Translations under genes and position numbers: made by a program
In this document: positions 35,903 through 47,244 of the stretch, piece by piece
Layout: the number at the start of each line of letters is the position of its first letter
How positions within the stretch are numbered: position 1 is the first letter of the stretch
Notes under the pieces: model-generated
The model's input: only the letters and a program-made list of their open reading frames with translations
The model's database searches: none
What the model was told of the DNA's origin: nothing
NCBI GenBank assembly: GCA_037957365.1
Contig: JARHVA010004807.1
Location: 1,051,001-1,115,000 of the forward strand
Direction of reading: 5' to 3'
Source: Torreya grandis
Lineage: Eukaryota; Streptophyta; Pinopsida; Cupressales; Taxaceae
DNA length: 64,000 nt

Positions 35903-37210
35903 TGTATACACCCTAAATCGGTCAATCAAACACACATATCATGTCTTTTTGATATTCCTTTCACATGAGACTCCAAATAGAGAATATGAGCCTTGTTCAC
36001 ATTTATCCATGTCTTTTGTTTTACTTATCATGGTCTTATTTTATGCTTGAGTCACCTTTTTGCTTATAGTTAATCATCCATAGCCTTCTAAATGGTCATT
36101 CTAGCTCATTCAGACTCTATTTCCTATGTTAGTTCTATCCCCCCTAAATTTTGATCTTGTAGGACAAGAGTTCTGGGGTTGGACTATAGCACTGGACCCT
36201 TGGGTGTCCCATTTCCAGCACTCTTATACAATTGCATTGTGAGTTCCAACGATCAGGTTTCCTCACTTAATGAGTTTCAATCCCTTCTTAGCTTCATCCT
36301 TAAGTTTTGTTTATATATCTAATGTTGGCTAAAGGTGAATAAATTTCCCAAATTCAAAATAAAGAGTCTCCTAAATAAAGGACTTCACAAGGCATTTTAT
36401 ATCTAACACTTACTACTTTTGTACAATACATAATTAAAAATTACTCAATGGTATAGCTCAGTATTCTGTATCACACATAGATTTGCATGATTGATCAAGG
36501 AAGGGCCTAGATGAAAGTTCATTCTTGTATTTACCATGCATATTGATTATGTACATTTCCTAAGGGAGAACTACAGTTGATCTGAGACCCTAGTTTGAGG
36601 GTTAATGTAGGTAGTAATTAGGACAATAGGGGGTCTAAATAGTGTGATCATACTTCTCCTAACTTAGTTTTTTCTCCTTTTTTGCTTTTGATGTATTTGT
36701 TGATCATACTTCCCCTAACCCAAAATTTCCTCCTTTTTTATTTTGATGTATTTGTTATTTTGTGTGTGCAAATGAACCTAGGGTTTTGAAGATTAAAATA
36801 GCTCTATAAGGAGATTTGTTGATATTCAAGATCCAAAAATTCATAGGCACACTCATATAGGAACAATAAACAAAACCTAGTAAACTAATATCTCTATGAT
36901 AAGTTTGGATAATAGAAGTAGGACCTATATTATAGTGCTAGATCCCAAAGTGTGCTATTTTTTGTGATGTTATCTTTTCACTGAATGAAAGATAGAACTA
37001 GATTCCTAACATCTCCCCAATCATATGCAGCAATTTTTAGGATTTGAAATAGTCATCTAAACCTACTTTTATAGATAAGTTACTTTTCTTCCCTATGTAA
37101 TTAATTTGATAAAAATCTATATTTTACCAAATTAAACTAGATTTTCCCCCTTACTCCAGAACCTTTATTGTTTAGGAACTAAGCACTAGTTTGCAAAGAA
37201 TAATAAAAAA
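35903..37210 (+). repeat. Gypsy-A left LTR
   Basis: Begins TGTATACACCCTAAAT, as does the right LTR. Shared landmarks include GAATATGAGCCTTGTTCACA, TTTGTTTTACTTATCATGGT, GGCATTTTATATCTA and ATAGATTTGCATGATTGATC. The end is set where similarity stops (AATAATAAAAAA), just before the primer site, and may be off by a few bases. Confidence 0.88.
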
Positions 37211-37228
37211 TTTGGTGAACCTAACCTG
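37211..37228 (+). other. primer-binding-site candidate of Gypsy-A
   Basis: TTTGGTGAACCTAACC follows the left LTR. TTGGTGAACCTA occurs again at the equivalent place beyond the Gypsy-B LTR (minus strand, about 47231-47242). Sharing by two elements with different LTRs supports a real site. I cannot name the tRNA. Confidence 0.55.
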
Positions 37229-37304
37229 ATTCCAACTCAACCAAGCTACTTTTCCCTTGTGAAATTTTGAGACTTGATTCTAGCTTAGCTATGCTACTTT
37301 TCCC

Positions 37305-38432
37305 ATGGCTAAAATTAATGATCAAATTCAATGATTAAATGAAATACTTCAAGATGCTAATATACCATCCCAAGAGATTATTTCTTTGATGCATGTAGTT
37401 GGTGAATTACAACACCAAGTACATCTCCTTACCTTGTAAAATAAGGCTTATAAGTCTTGGATGGATGCTAATGATTTGCATGATAACCCTTTTTTGAAGA
37501 CATTTGTAAAAGCTTCATTGCCTAAGAATTTCCATATATCATCATTGCCTCACTTTGATGGAACTGGAGATCAAATCATACACCTTCAAGCCTTTCAAAA
37601 GGCTTTGCCATATCATGCAAGTCCTTTGATTATACTCAAGTTGTTCTAGCAGACATTAGGGGGGGAAGAACAAAATTGGTTCTTTCATCTACTCCCCATT
37701 GACTTCTTACATATATATTATGATTTGGATGAGGTATTTCTCAGATATTACATAGCAAACATGGGACCTCATGTTACATATGAAAAACTTTCCATATTAC
37801 ATCAGAATAGTTTAGATCCAGTTAATGATTATATCTTACGATTCAAGATACGTAGGTTAAGATTGATCTATAAACCAATAGGTTTATAGATTCAAAATAT
37901 ATTTATTAAGGGGATTCATCAACCTTTCCTTGAACATCTATTATATTAGATAGAGCCCTCTTTCCAACACCTATGTTATACAGTTCTAGCCTTGGAAAAT
38001 AAATTGGGATTGATTGAGGTAGATTCAGTTGATCGCATTACTCTATATTTCACAACAGTACCTCCATTTATAACTCCTAACACATAGCATCCACCATGTC
38101 CTAAACAAGATAGGAGACCTCAACTAAAAAAACAACCAACTAAGAACAAAGATCTAGTTTCTAAAGCATAACCTACAATATGCACTATAGAGAACAACAA
38201 CAAGGCACCACTATAGTTTGATTCAGAGTGGGATAACCCATGTGTCATATTATTAGCACTACTAGATAGGAGGTTAATCACATTACCTTCTACTCATTGA
38301 TGAGATCCACATCTATTATATAGACAACCACATTATCCCTTTTGTAACTATCATTGTATTTGTGGACACAAAGATAATGATTCTTATGGACTTAGGGATT
38401 GCATTAATAGAGTGTTGATAATAGCATCATAG
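37305..38432 (+). pseudogene. Gypsy-A Gag, decayed but colinear in one frame
   Basis: ATG at 37305 starts a frame that stays in register to the TAG at 38430, broken only by stops (TGA 37332, TAG 37647 and others near 37437, 37890 and 37950). It shows the Retrotrans_gag pattern: SSLPHFDGTGDQIIHLQAFQ, LGGEEQNWFFHLLPIDF, VFLRYYIANMGPHVTYEKL, then LHQNSLDPVNDYILRFK. Near the end FCNYHCICGHKDNDSYGLRD matches the modified knuckle CxxHxxxGHxTxxCxxL of plant gypsy Gag, with the last Cys changed to Ser. Gag forms the particle and packages RNA. Several stops (TAG, TAA, TGA) could come from CAG, CAA, CGA or TGG by one transition, consistent with methylation-driven decay. Confidence 0.85.
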
Positions 38433-39450
38433 AATTCACATAGGGGGCAGCAAGATCTACTCCATCATTGATTCTTAGACCTCATTATTCTATGACTGAG
38501 TCATACTAGGACATTCTTTCATCAAAATCATTGGTTAGTCATCATGAGAGTAATGTAGCTTCTAGGATAGAGCCTCATAAGAGATATCCTATTCTACCTA
38601 TTCAAAATGTTTGGAAACTAGTACATCAAGAGCAACCTACATATAGAATTGTAATCCAAGGAGTACATAGTACAGTTCCATATACATATCCAACATAGTC
38701 ATATAGACCATATAAGAGTAACACTCTAGAGAGATATTCACTACAACCAATTTTTTTATGTCCTCTCTCATGTAACAACCCACTATGGTTAAGATTAGAT
38801 GAACCCACATAGAAAAGTACTTCTCTTGAAAGATATTCACTATGACCTAGATTTTTGGGACCCATTTCATGTGGCAACCTTCTATGATTAATACTAGATG
38901 ATCCACCATCATAGGTTTTAGTTTCAACTCAATCTATTGATCAGTCATATGCATCACAATAGAGGCCACAGGGTGTTATTTTGTGCAACAATCCACTATG
39001 ATTGCAAATAGATGATCCTTCTTCATAACACATAGCTTCAGTTACACATCTAGTAAGGTTACATTTGGTAGAGTCTCCATGCACAACTATAGTTAGTGTA
39101 TAATAGATAATAGCAGATATAGATAATGTTCCTACACAACATAAGCAATATGGGCACTTGTTTAGTTGGTCATCAGGGTTTAAATAGTGATATAGCATAG
39201 AGTGATATGACACACATTCATATTGGCATCAGTTCATAGATTTAGTTTATAAGGTAATGATGGAGCCAAAAGGATATTCTTTTTATTATTGAGCCACCTA
39301 CTCAAAGGGATTGGACACATAGTCCAAACATTGATTAGCACATGCATGATTACATAGCTTCATTTAGTGGGTGATGATGGAGCCAAAGGGCCAGCCTTTG
39401 TATTCTTGAACCATTCTTAGGTAATTGACAATAGAATTCTCTCATACATC
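38433..39450 (+). other. Gypsy-A post-gag region with degenerate peptide repeats
   Basis: From 38717 a different frame from gag encodes two clear copies and one weaker copy of a unit of about 33-37 codons. Landmarks are LERYSLQPIFLCPLSCNNPL (38.73 kb), LERYSL.PRFLGPISCGNLL (38.83 kb) and a CNNPL..QIDDPSS version near 38.98 kb. Spacing is about 100-110 bp. The repeat follows the frame, so it probably arose while coding. Function unknown; it may be a linker between Gag and a lost Pol. Confidence 0.5.
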
Positions 39451-39862
39451 CTCTTTTACTAACAACTAACATTCCTAATTCCAAATAACCATCCCTAGCC
39501 AAACCATTTTAGCCAAATCCTATTTTTACCAATATTCTATTTTACCAAATCTTAAACAAACTCACTTTACTAAATCAATTTGAAAATTACAAATCAACAA
39601 AAATTTTACTCACATATAATTCAAAATCAAACCTAACGTCACATTTATCAACACCAATAAAAACATATCCCAAATACCATTTTACCAAAACATATACAAC
39701 CTCAACATCAATGCCAAATCAACTATTTATAATCAACCATTTTTAATACACATAACAATCTATTCCAAAATCCATAACACATTACACCTAAATCCAAAAT
39801 AAAACTAACATCCATATATATATAATGAGTTTTCAAAAATATATACATCGTATCAAATACAA
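39451..39862. other. A/C-rich spacer, nothing recognised
   Basis: The plus strand is rich in CCAAAT and ACCA words (for example TTACCAAATC), with no open frame of note. It separates the post-gag region from the 3' end of the antisense PMD gene. Confidence 0.4.
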
Positions 39863-41705
39863 TCAATCATGAATGGGCATCATGTCATCACTCTCAGTCT
39901 CACTCTCTCCTTTAGTACTAGTACCATAATCCAACTTAGCACTTGATGGCCCCCCACCTCCTTGAGCTCCCCAATGCATCTTAAAATGACTCTCTCACTC
40001 TAGTAGCCAACCATGATCTTCATGAAACTCTGCATACCACCTCTAAAGCTTTGTGTACTCATCCATAATTTTTGTACTCACTGATCCCAAATTGAGTGGG
40101 GGTGTCATATGCCTATCTAGCTCAACCCTTACCCCATCTCTCTCTCATGTTACCCTAACATATGCATCTATCAATATATCATCCCTATCAAATAGATGAA
40201 CATAAATACCAACCATAACCATTGCTCACTCTATCAAACCCTCCTCCACTACATCTTTATGAACATGTCATGTGATCTCTCAGAGTGTAAACTCAATGAT
40301 GGTCTCAAAATAGTCATCATCTCCACTCCCCACCCTAGCATGTGCCTCATCCTATGCACCTCCCACTCCACCTACACACAAAATTAAAATACTACATTAG
40401 ATATATACTTTTAAATCAAACTAAAATCATAAATGTGTACACAATTCAAAGAAAATTATTGGTTGCCTCCCATCATTTGAATCGGCTGAGGATCCTCATA
40501 CTTTTAAGCATCCCTTCCATCAATAAGATATAATGGAGCCACTGATTCCTCATCCACAATGCATTATATGAATCTATACATCCAACATCATCCATATCAA
40601 GAATGTCTATAGCCACATCCTACGTATCTAAAGGTAACGGTGGTAGCTCAACCTCCATGGGCCTTACACAGGCTCCTACCCTCACTGGTGCTTGTGTACT
40701 CCTTATCCACACCCATGTTAATGGGGGCACATCCTATGGAACCCCAAACTATCTAGTCATGTGTTCATACTAAAATCACTCTACACTCCAGCCCAATGGT
40801 CATGTATCCAATAATAGACCCTCATATACTGCAAATGCACTCCATCTTTGGCCCACCCAAGAAATCCTCTATAAGGCTTCCATATAATGTCACCAACCAC
40901 CAATTTTTATAGCACCCATCTATAATGATCCATCCTAGGAAATTAGATACCTAATGTACTCATCTACCATTCCCTAAATGGCTATGGAGGTGCCCACCTC
41001 TCCCTTGGTAATCCTATCACCCGTACAACTGCTATGTGCTCATAAACCCAATAATATAATAATGTCACTACACTCGATCTACCACTAAATTCCTTCTTTG
41101 TAAACATGTAAATATCCCTATATAGGTGGACAAACATAGTCCTACCCCATGAGAACATATTTCTATACACCTCCACATTGTGCACAATCTTATGCATCAT
41201 ATATGCAATCAACACTCCGCTCCCATCCATAGTAATAAATGAGGCCAAAAACATAGACAACCACTTTCATAGGTGTAGAACACTAGAATATACTATAACT
41301 AATAGTAATACATCACTATCACTCCCTCTCTAATGTATTCCTAAGGGCACACCAACAAAAATACAAGGAAGCATGATCAATAGCATCAACACCGATGTCA
41401 TCCTATAATGTCACACACCGTCCACTAACTGACCAATTCAAAATGTGATACACATCTTATAGTGTCATTATAATCTCCCCTATAAGAAGCTAAAAAGTAC
41501 ATGTATTTGTATTCCACCTCTCACATAAGGTAGTAATTAGATATCTATCCCACTGTACTGTGCTTAGGTCACACACATGACCCAACCCTACCTTACCCAT
41601 GATAGCTTGCTCATCAGTAGATAATGGTAATAACCTTAGTGTCTCGACCACTTGGCTCTTATTGAACTCTCTCATCCATACCTCACCCTAAAAACACCAA
41701 AAATA

Positions 41706-41802
<97 letters not shown>

Positions 41803-42140
41803 TCCATAATGCCAAATCACTGGCCTAGCAAAAACAATAGCAACTAATAAAACAACTCAAAAAGTCTTGCCCATAGGACAACAACATTGGGTATAGGATA
41901 AAAATGCTAGATAAAAGCATTGCAACCTAGATAAAGTGTTAGAACCTAGATAATAGTGTTAGATGAAAGACAGGAGCACTAAAACTAGTGAAATTTTTTC
42001 TAGGACACTTTAAACAACTCAAAACATCAAAAATAGGCTTGAGAACAGACAACAATCAAACATTTTAGCTACTTACCAGGGTAACATCACCACCAGCCTA
42101 AACCTGGGCTACCAAATACTCAAATCAGATCATGATAGGT
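39863..42140 (-). pseudogene. plant mobile domain (PMD) gene, antisense within Gypsy-A, intron retained
   Basis: Read on minus, exon 2 (from 41687) encodes a PMD-type protein. GKVGLGHVCDLSTVQWDRYL and ITTLCERWNTNTCTF match the opening (GLxxLxxxxxxxDxxLIxxLxERWxxxTxTF). GEIIMTL.DVYHILNWSVSG matches GExTxTLxDVxxILxLPxxG. FSWGRTMFVHLYRDIYMF and YYWVYEHI match SWGxxxLxxLYR and WxxERL. DIIWKPYRGF is the later WxPY motif. It ends at TGA 39863-39865 after an acidic tail, GESETESDDMMPIHD. A donor CTG|GTAAGT (intron start 42076) and an acceptor TTTTTAG (ending 41688) define a 389-bp phase-0 intron that joins FEYLVAQ..AGGDVTL to GEVWMREF. About ten stops inactivate it. PMD proteins (MAIN/MAIL family) act in nuclear silencing and development, and related copies ride on plant transposons. 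Exon 1's upstream start is not identified. Confidence 0.78.
41709..41800. repeat. AT microsatellite inside the PMD intron
   Basis: About 45 uninterrupted AT units. Such length usually means high mutability and possible assembly error in copy number. Confidence 0.97.
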
Positions 42141-42740
42141 TCTCATTTCCTACTCCATAGCTCCAAATATCAACCTAGTCAATACACAAATGAATCAAGA
42201 ATTAATCCAACTTTCTATATTACCTAGTTTTCTTAATCAAAGAAAAATACCATTTTGCCCATAACTTAAACCTTGTAACTCTATTTTTCAAAACATTTAC
42301 TACCATAAAATCATGATAATGATACCTTAGAAATAATGTGAGATTTTCTCTCTTACTACTTCATTTATCTACTACAACATGTACTTATCTATATTTCTAT
42401 TACACCTAGACATACACCTTGATCATCACTAATCAAAACTTGTTCCAATTTTAAGAACTACTTAATCAATTCAAACTATACCAACCTTGTTTATATCATT
42501 ACACCACTAGTCATCACTTTTGGCTCAACCTTCTCTATCACAAATTTCATCCCTCTCCCCAAAAGGGGGCATCATTCCTACTATTCCTATTCTTACACTT
42601 ACCTAACATACCCATCTACTTTCATATGTGGATACATCTTGGTTCTTACACCTCTAGTATTAATATTATTAGATTCATCTCAGATCGGTCAAACATATAG
42701 TGATTCAGATTACATGGGTCACTCAACATTACTCAAGACA
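42141..42740. other. Gypsy-A internal spacer
   Basis: No coding signature. It lies upstream of the antisense PMD gene and may hold its promoter, but I see no convincing TATA box position. Confidence 0.3.
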
Positions 42741-42749
42741 TTCAGAGGG

Positions 42750-42960
42750 AGATACACAAACTATTCAGATATAGTGGTTCAAATCATATGGATCCATAGT
42801 GATTTTAGTTTATAGATACATAAACTATTTAGATATAGTGGTTCAGATCATATGGATCCACAATGATTTTAGCTTACAATCACACAAACTATTCAGATAC
42901 AATGGTTTAGATTATATAGATTCATAGTGACTTTGATACATATTTAGACTCAGATACCAT
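42750..42960 (+). repeat. about 72-bp tandem repeats in Gypsy-A 3' region
   Basis: AAACTATTCAGATATAGTGG followed by TTCA.ATCATATGGATCCA and TAGTGATTTTAG recurs three times (near 42756, 42827 and 42887), with decreasing similarity. The 3' untranslated region of some plant gypsy lineages is known to generate such tandem arrays. Confidence 0.8.
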
Positions 42961-43329
42961 ATTTGGGGCATGTACATTACTACACGTCTCACACATACAA
43001 CTTCATACAACATGACATAGTTAAAGGACTAGATAGAAGATTATAGGCATAGTGCAAAACATAGTTTTTTATCTCTATTTTTTCACATGGGGCATGGCAT
43101 GATAGGTCATATCACATATGGTTATACAGATTACCAAATTATAGATATGCATCACTCACATACCAAATTTGGGGGAATGACATAGATGTTCATGTTCTTC
43201 ATCATCCAAGATTATATAGATGGAATGGAAAGACATGCCATAATCTTCTTTCACATTGACCAAAATTTTAGATTACACCCAGCTATACCCAGGTTGTCAC
43301 TAGGTTGGACTATACAATCATCTATAGTA

Positions 43330-43660
43330 GTTGATCCATTGCATCACCCATACCCAGACCACATGAGTTTGTATGGGATAGAGCATAGACATTGGTTTTA
43401 GGCCTCTGATCATTTCTTAGTTCTAGTTCAGATATTCAGAGTGGGGGCATGACATATTTTTCTCTTCATAATATATAGATTCTATACAAACATTCTAGAT
43501 TACATGAGTTTATGTGGGATAGAGGACAAACATTAGTTTTGGGCCTCTGAACATTCCTCATCTTTAGTCAAATTTAGCACAAGGGGCAAGCATTTCCATC
43601 CTTCTCCATGTTATAATGATTTCACTTCCAAATTTAGTACAAGGGGCATCCATTTTAGGG
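43330..43660 (+). repeat. diverged duplications before the right LTR
   Basis: A unit with CATGAGTTTGTATGGGATAG, CATTGGTTTTAGGCCTCTGA and a following ATTC block appears near 43361 and again near 43504. Then AAATTTAGCACAAGGGGCA appears near 43570 and as AAATTTAGTACAAGGGGCA near 43630. Confidence 0.7.
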
Positions 43661-43823
43661 ATTCCTTCTTTCTCTAGGCACTATTTGGCTCTCCATCCAC
43701 TTCCCTAGCTAGGAAGTGAGTTGGACCCTTTAAAACACATTTATCTCCATGTAAGGTAAGTTTAGGTATGCATTTTCTTTTCTTTCTTTTACTCTAGTAC
43801 TTCATTTCATTACATCACTAGAA

Positions 43824-43838
43824 TAAAAGGGGGGCAAA
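43824..43838 (+). other. Gypsy-A polypurine tract
   Basis: TAAAAGGGGGGCAAA ends exactly at the TG of the right LTR. Confidence 0.8.
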
Positions 43839-45083
43839 TGTATACACCCTAAATTGGTCAAGCAACCTCACATATCATGTCTTTCCACAGTCCTTTCATA
43901 GGAGACTTTGACTGGAGAATATGAGCCTTGTTCACATTTAGCCATGTCTTTTGTTTTACTTATCATGGTCTTGTTTCATGCTTGAGTCACCTTTTTTATT
44001 ATTGCCAGTCATCCATATCCCTCCAGATGGTCATTCTAGCTCAACCAGACTCTATTTCCCATGTTAATTCCATCCCCTAGGTCCTAAACCTGTAGGCTAA
44101 GAGTGTTTGGGTTGGACTATAGTGGACCCTAGGGTGTCCCATTTCCAGTGCTCCAATCTAACTATATTTTGAGTCCCAATGGTTAGGTTTCCTTGCTTAA
44201 TGAGTTCCAATCCCTTATTAGATTCATCTTTAAGTTTTGTTTGTCTTTCTAATGTCAGCTAAAGGTGAATAAAGTTCCTAAACTAAAAATAAAGATTCTC
44301 TTATATAAATGACATCACAAGGCATTTTATATCTATCACTTACTACTTTAGCACAATACATAATTAAAAATTACTTAATAGTATAGCTCAACATTGTGCA
44401 TCACACATAGATTTGCATGATTGATCAAGGAAGGGCATAGGTGAAAGTTAATTCTTGCATCTAATATCTATGTTGATTATGCACGTTCCCTATGGGACAA
44501 CTATATTTGATCTGAGAACTTAGATTGAGGGTTAATGTAGGCAGTGATCAGGATAGCATGGGTTTTAGATCATGTGATCATATTTCCCCTAACCCAAAAT
44601 TTTCCCCCTTTTGCTTCTGATGTATTTGTTGTTTCATGTGTGTAGATGAACCCATGGTTATATATATTAAAATATCTCTACAAGGATCTCTATCAACATT
44701 CAAGATCTAAAATTTCATAGGCATGATAATAGAGGAATAATAGACAAAACCCAAAAAACTCAAATCTCTATGACTAGTTTGGATAATAGTGAAAGGAACT
44801 AGACTATAGTACCAGACCTTAAAGTGTTCTATTTTTAGTGCTCCTATCCTTTCACCAAATGAAAGATAGATCTAGATTCTTGACATCTCCCTAGTCCTAT
44901 GCAATAGTTTTTAGGCTTTGAAATAGTTGTCTTAGCCTACTTTATTAGATAAATTACTTTTCTTCCCTATGTAATTAATTTGATAAAAATTTGAATTTTA
45001 CCAAATTAAACTCGATTTTCCCCTTACTCCAGACCTTTTATTATTTATGAACTAAACATTAGTTTTCAAAAAATAATAAAAAA
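43839..45083 (+). repeat. Gypsy-A right LTR
   Basis: Aligns with 35903-37210 from TGTATACACC to AATAATAAAAAA. It is about 60 bp shorter. Substitutions and small indels are plentiful, so this is an old insertion, older by eye than the copia element. Confidence 0.88.
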
Positions 45084-45439
45084 ATCCTGTCATGTGTATC
45101 TAAGAGATTTGAGAAGTGTCATTGTGCACACATTCTCACTTGATCCATTGTAAATAATTAAATTCTATATAGATTGTTTATCAATGTAGTCAAGTATGAA
45201 TAATGTATGAAAATCAGAATCATGGTCAAATATCTACTTGTCATCAAATGTAATCACAAAACATTGAGGTGGAATAACGCTAATTATACCAATGATAATA
45301 TCTAGTGGACAACCATGTCACTAGTGAAGAATGCATGTAATATGAATGATGTGCTTATTGGTTGTCCTTAGTTTTTTTTGACTCATGTTTAAGAAATAGA
45401 TCTCTAAAAAATTTCAAAATTTGGTTTCCATTTTTTTGT

Positions 45440-46430
45440 AGTTGATATTCCTTTGTAGGAGTGCAAAATCAATAATTTTGTCATTAATGAGATCCTATAT
45501 CTTATGTCTTAGCTTGAAACATCTATTCGTTGAATGCCCTATTTTATAATGATACTCAAAATATGAATTTACATCATATTTCCTTAGTATATTCCTTCTT
45601 GGATAATGCTCTTATGAAGGAAGGATTGTGTTAAGGTTACACTCTAGTAATTTCCTTAGAAGGATATGGCAAGGTGATGCTAATTGTGAAAACTACCTCT
45701 TTGGTGGAGATTCCAATTATAATTGGTTTGTAGGTCTTGATACTGCATTGAATTTAGCTTTAAATCTATTCTTTTTATCACTTGGTTTGAATTTATTTAA
45801 CTGTTGAAGTAGTCATAGGAGTTGATGTATGCTTAAGTTTGTTCAAATTAATTATCTTGCCTTCTCAATCAATCAATATATGGAATAAATCATCAAATGA
45901 TTTGAATCTCTTGAATATTATTGATTCATGGAGATGTGATAGTAAACTTTATTTTAAAATGTATGTTAGTTCATTATTATCCATAATATTGGTCATATTG
46001 GCTATCATGGTATTTTATCAAAGCACATGGTCATTGATTGGTTCAATAGATCCTTTCTTTACCTTAGAACATTATGCATAGTACAGCTTATCATCAATGT
46101 TGATGGAAGAGTGTGGTAAAAATTGGTTAGCTAAGAGGTTGAATACTCTTACAAATTAAATCGGTATATCATAAAATCATATTCATGCATAGGCCTTAAG
46201 ACTTATTGGAAATAGCTTGGTCACTAGCTTATATTGTATGCATAGTCTAAGGAAGGTGTGCAGAATGATCTAAATTATTGTTTAGGATGATGTTTACCTT
46301 CATATAATTGGAGATTGGGAGATAGGAAACCTTTAGGTATATAATAGGCTATTATCTTAGGAGCTAATGGATTGTGGATAAAGTCATGTGAATCCATGGT
46401 ATGGCTACCTTTTGATGCACCTTTCTATAA
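45440..46430 (-). pseudogene. Gypsy-B Gag, decayed
   Basis: On minus, a probable start near 46400 reads MDSHDFIHNPLAPKIIAYYI and then PKGFLSPNLQLYEGKHHP, the Gag opening (PxGFxxPxLxxYxGxxDP). Further on come HEYDFMIYRFN, KGSIEPINDHVL, MTNIMDNNELTYIL and IIFKRFKSFDDLFHILI. At 45.5-45.6 kb YFEYHYKIGHSTNRCFKLRH matches the modified knuckle CxxHxxxGHxTxxCxxL, with the first Cys lost, followed by I.DLINDKIIDF as in other plant gypsy Gags. Several stops and at least one frameshift are present. This is the opposite strand to Gypsy-A, and the LTR at 47245-48488 lies upstream with a primer site between. Confidence 0.75.
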
Positions 46431-47230
46431 TTACACCACCTTGGTATGCAGATTTGTAACAAATGTATCATTGGAAAATGAACGAGGTGAGGTTGTGTAG
46501 ACATCATAGATAGGGTGAAGGTTTTGAGTGTAGAAATATTAATCAAAATATGATAACAACATTGTGGTGCCCATAAATTTAGGGTCAATGTCACATAGGT
46601 CATGGAAGATGTGATCATGTGAATGGTACCGATAGTAGTTGTTTAAATACCAAATGTGGAGGCTTGAGATAACTTTGTATGATTGTATCTTACTATATAA
46701 CATAAAATCTAACTTATGTGGATTCATATTAAGATATTCAGTGAATTGATCACCTTTTAAGGCATTTTTATGGTCAATATTGATTGTATCACAAGTATCA
46801 ATATTCATGATAAGTGAATAAATGGGGTGAATAAGATATGTTTTACAATCTTTACTAGTAAAATTAAAGGGAATCATACAATCCCTTTCACATTTAGTGG
46901 TAGAATAGGCATGTCGTATTGGATATCACAACAATAGGATTAAAGGAAGGCTTGAGATTGTTCATTAGTAAGCTTAGATTTTATAGTGAGTTTAAACTTC
47001 ATTTTAGTTACCCATTTGTAGACATAGTTTATCCAAAGAAAATATACTATCAATGCATAATAACATGAAAATATAAATTTCATTCACTGTGTTAATTATA
47101 TTCATTTAGCATGGTCATTATTAATGTGTATTGCTAAGAAAAATTAGAAACCCTAAATCTAAAATATGAAACCTTGGAAGGATGAAAACCTAAGGGAGAA
47201 CTTGTGGTTTTGCACTACTCGATATGTGTA
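46431..47230. other. Gypsy-B 5' leader
   Basis: Lies between the LTR/primer site and gag on minus. A 112-codon minus-strand open frame (46539-46877) matches nothing I know and could be a leader frame or chance. Confidence 0.35.
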
Positions 47231-47242
47231 TAGGTTCACCAA
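47231..47242 (-). other. primer-binding-site candidate of Gypsy-B
   Basis: On minus, TTGGTGAACCTA starts a few bases after the terminal CA of the LTR. Its core matches the site after Gypsy-A's left LTR. Confidence 0.6.
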
Positions 47243-47244
47243 TA

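Larger units (their letters stand above)
35903..45083 (+). mobile_element. Gypsy-A: LTR retrotransposon with gag and antisense PMD gene, no pol seen
   Basis: LTRs at 35903-about 37210 and 43839-about 45083 share long colinear stretches. A primer-site-like TTGGTGAACCTA follows the left LTR, and a purine tract AAAAGGGGGGCAAA precedes the right one. Inside are a gag pseudogene, peptide-repeat sequence, an antisense PMD gene and 3' tandem repeats. No RT, RNase H or integrase motif was found in 38.4-39.9 or 42.1-43.8 kb, so the element was probably mobilised by proteins made elsewhere. Flanking bases AATCA (35898-35902) and AATCC (about 45083-45087) agree at four of five positions, a tentative target duplication. 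An antisense extra gene and 3' tandem repeats are features described for the Tat-type gypsy lineage, which I suggest but cannot prove. Confidence 0.85.

Noticed and set aside
38626..38877. 83-codon open frame on minus with repeated units
   Set aside because: The repeat unit keeps its frame on plus as LERYSL...LDxP within the gypsy post-gag region, and the minus frame is a shadow.
45839..46081. 80-codon open frame on plus
   Set aside because: Antisense of the Gypsy-B gag body (IIFKRFKSFDDLF region).
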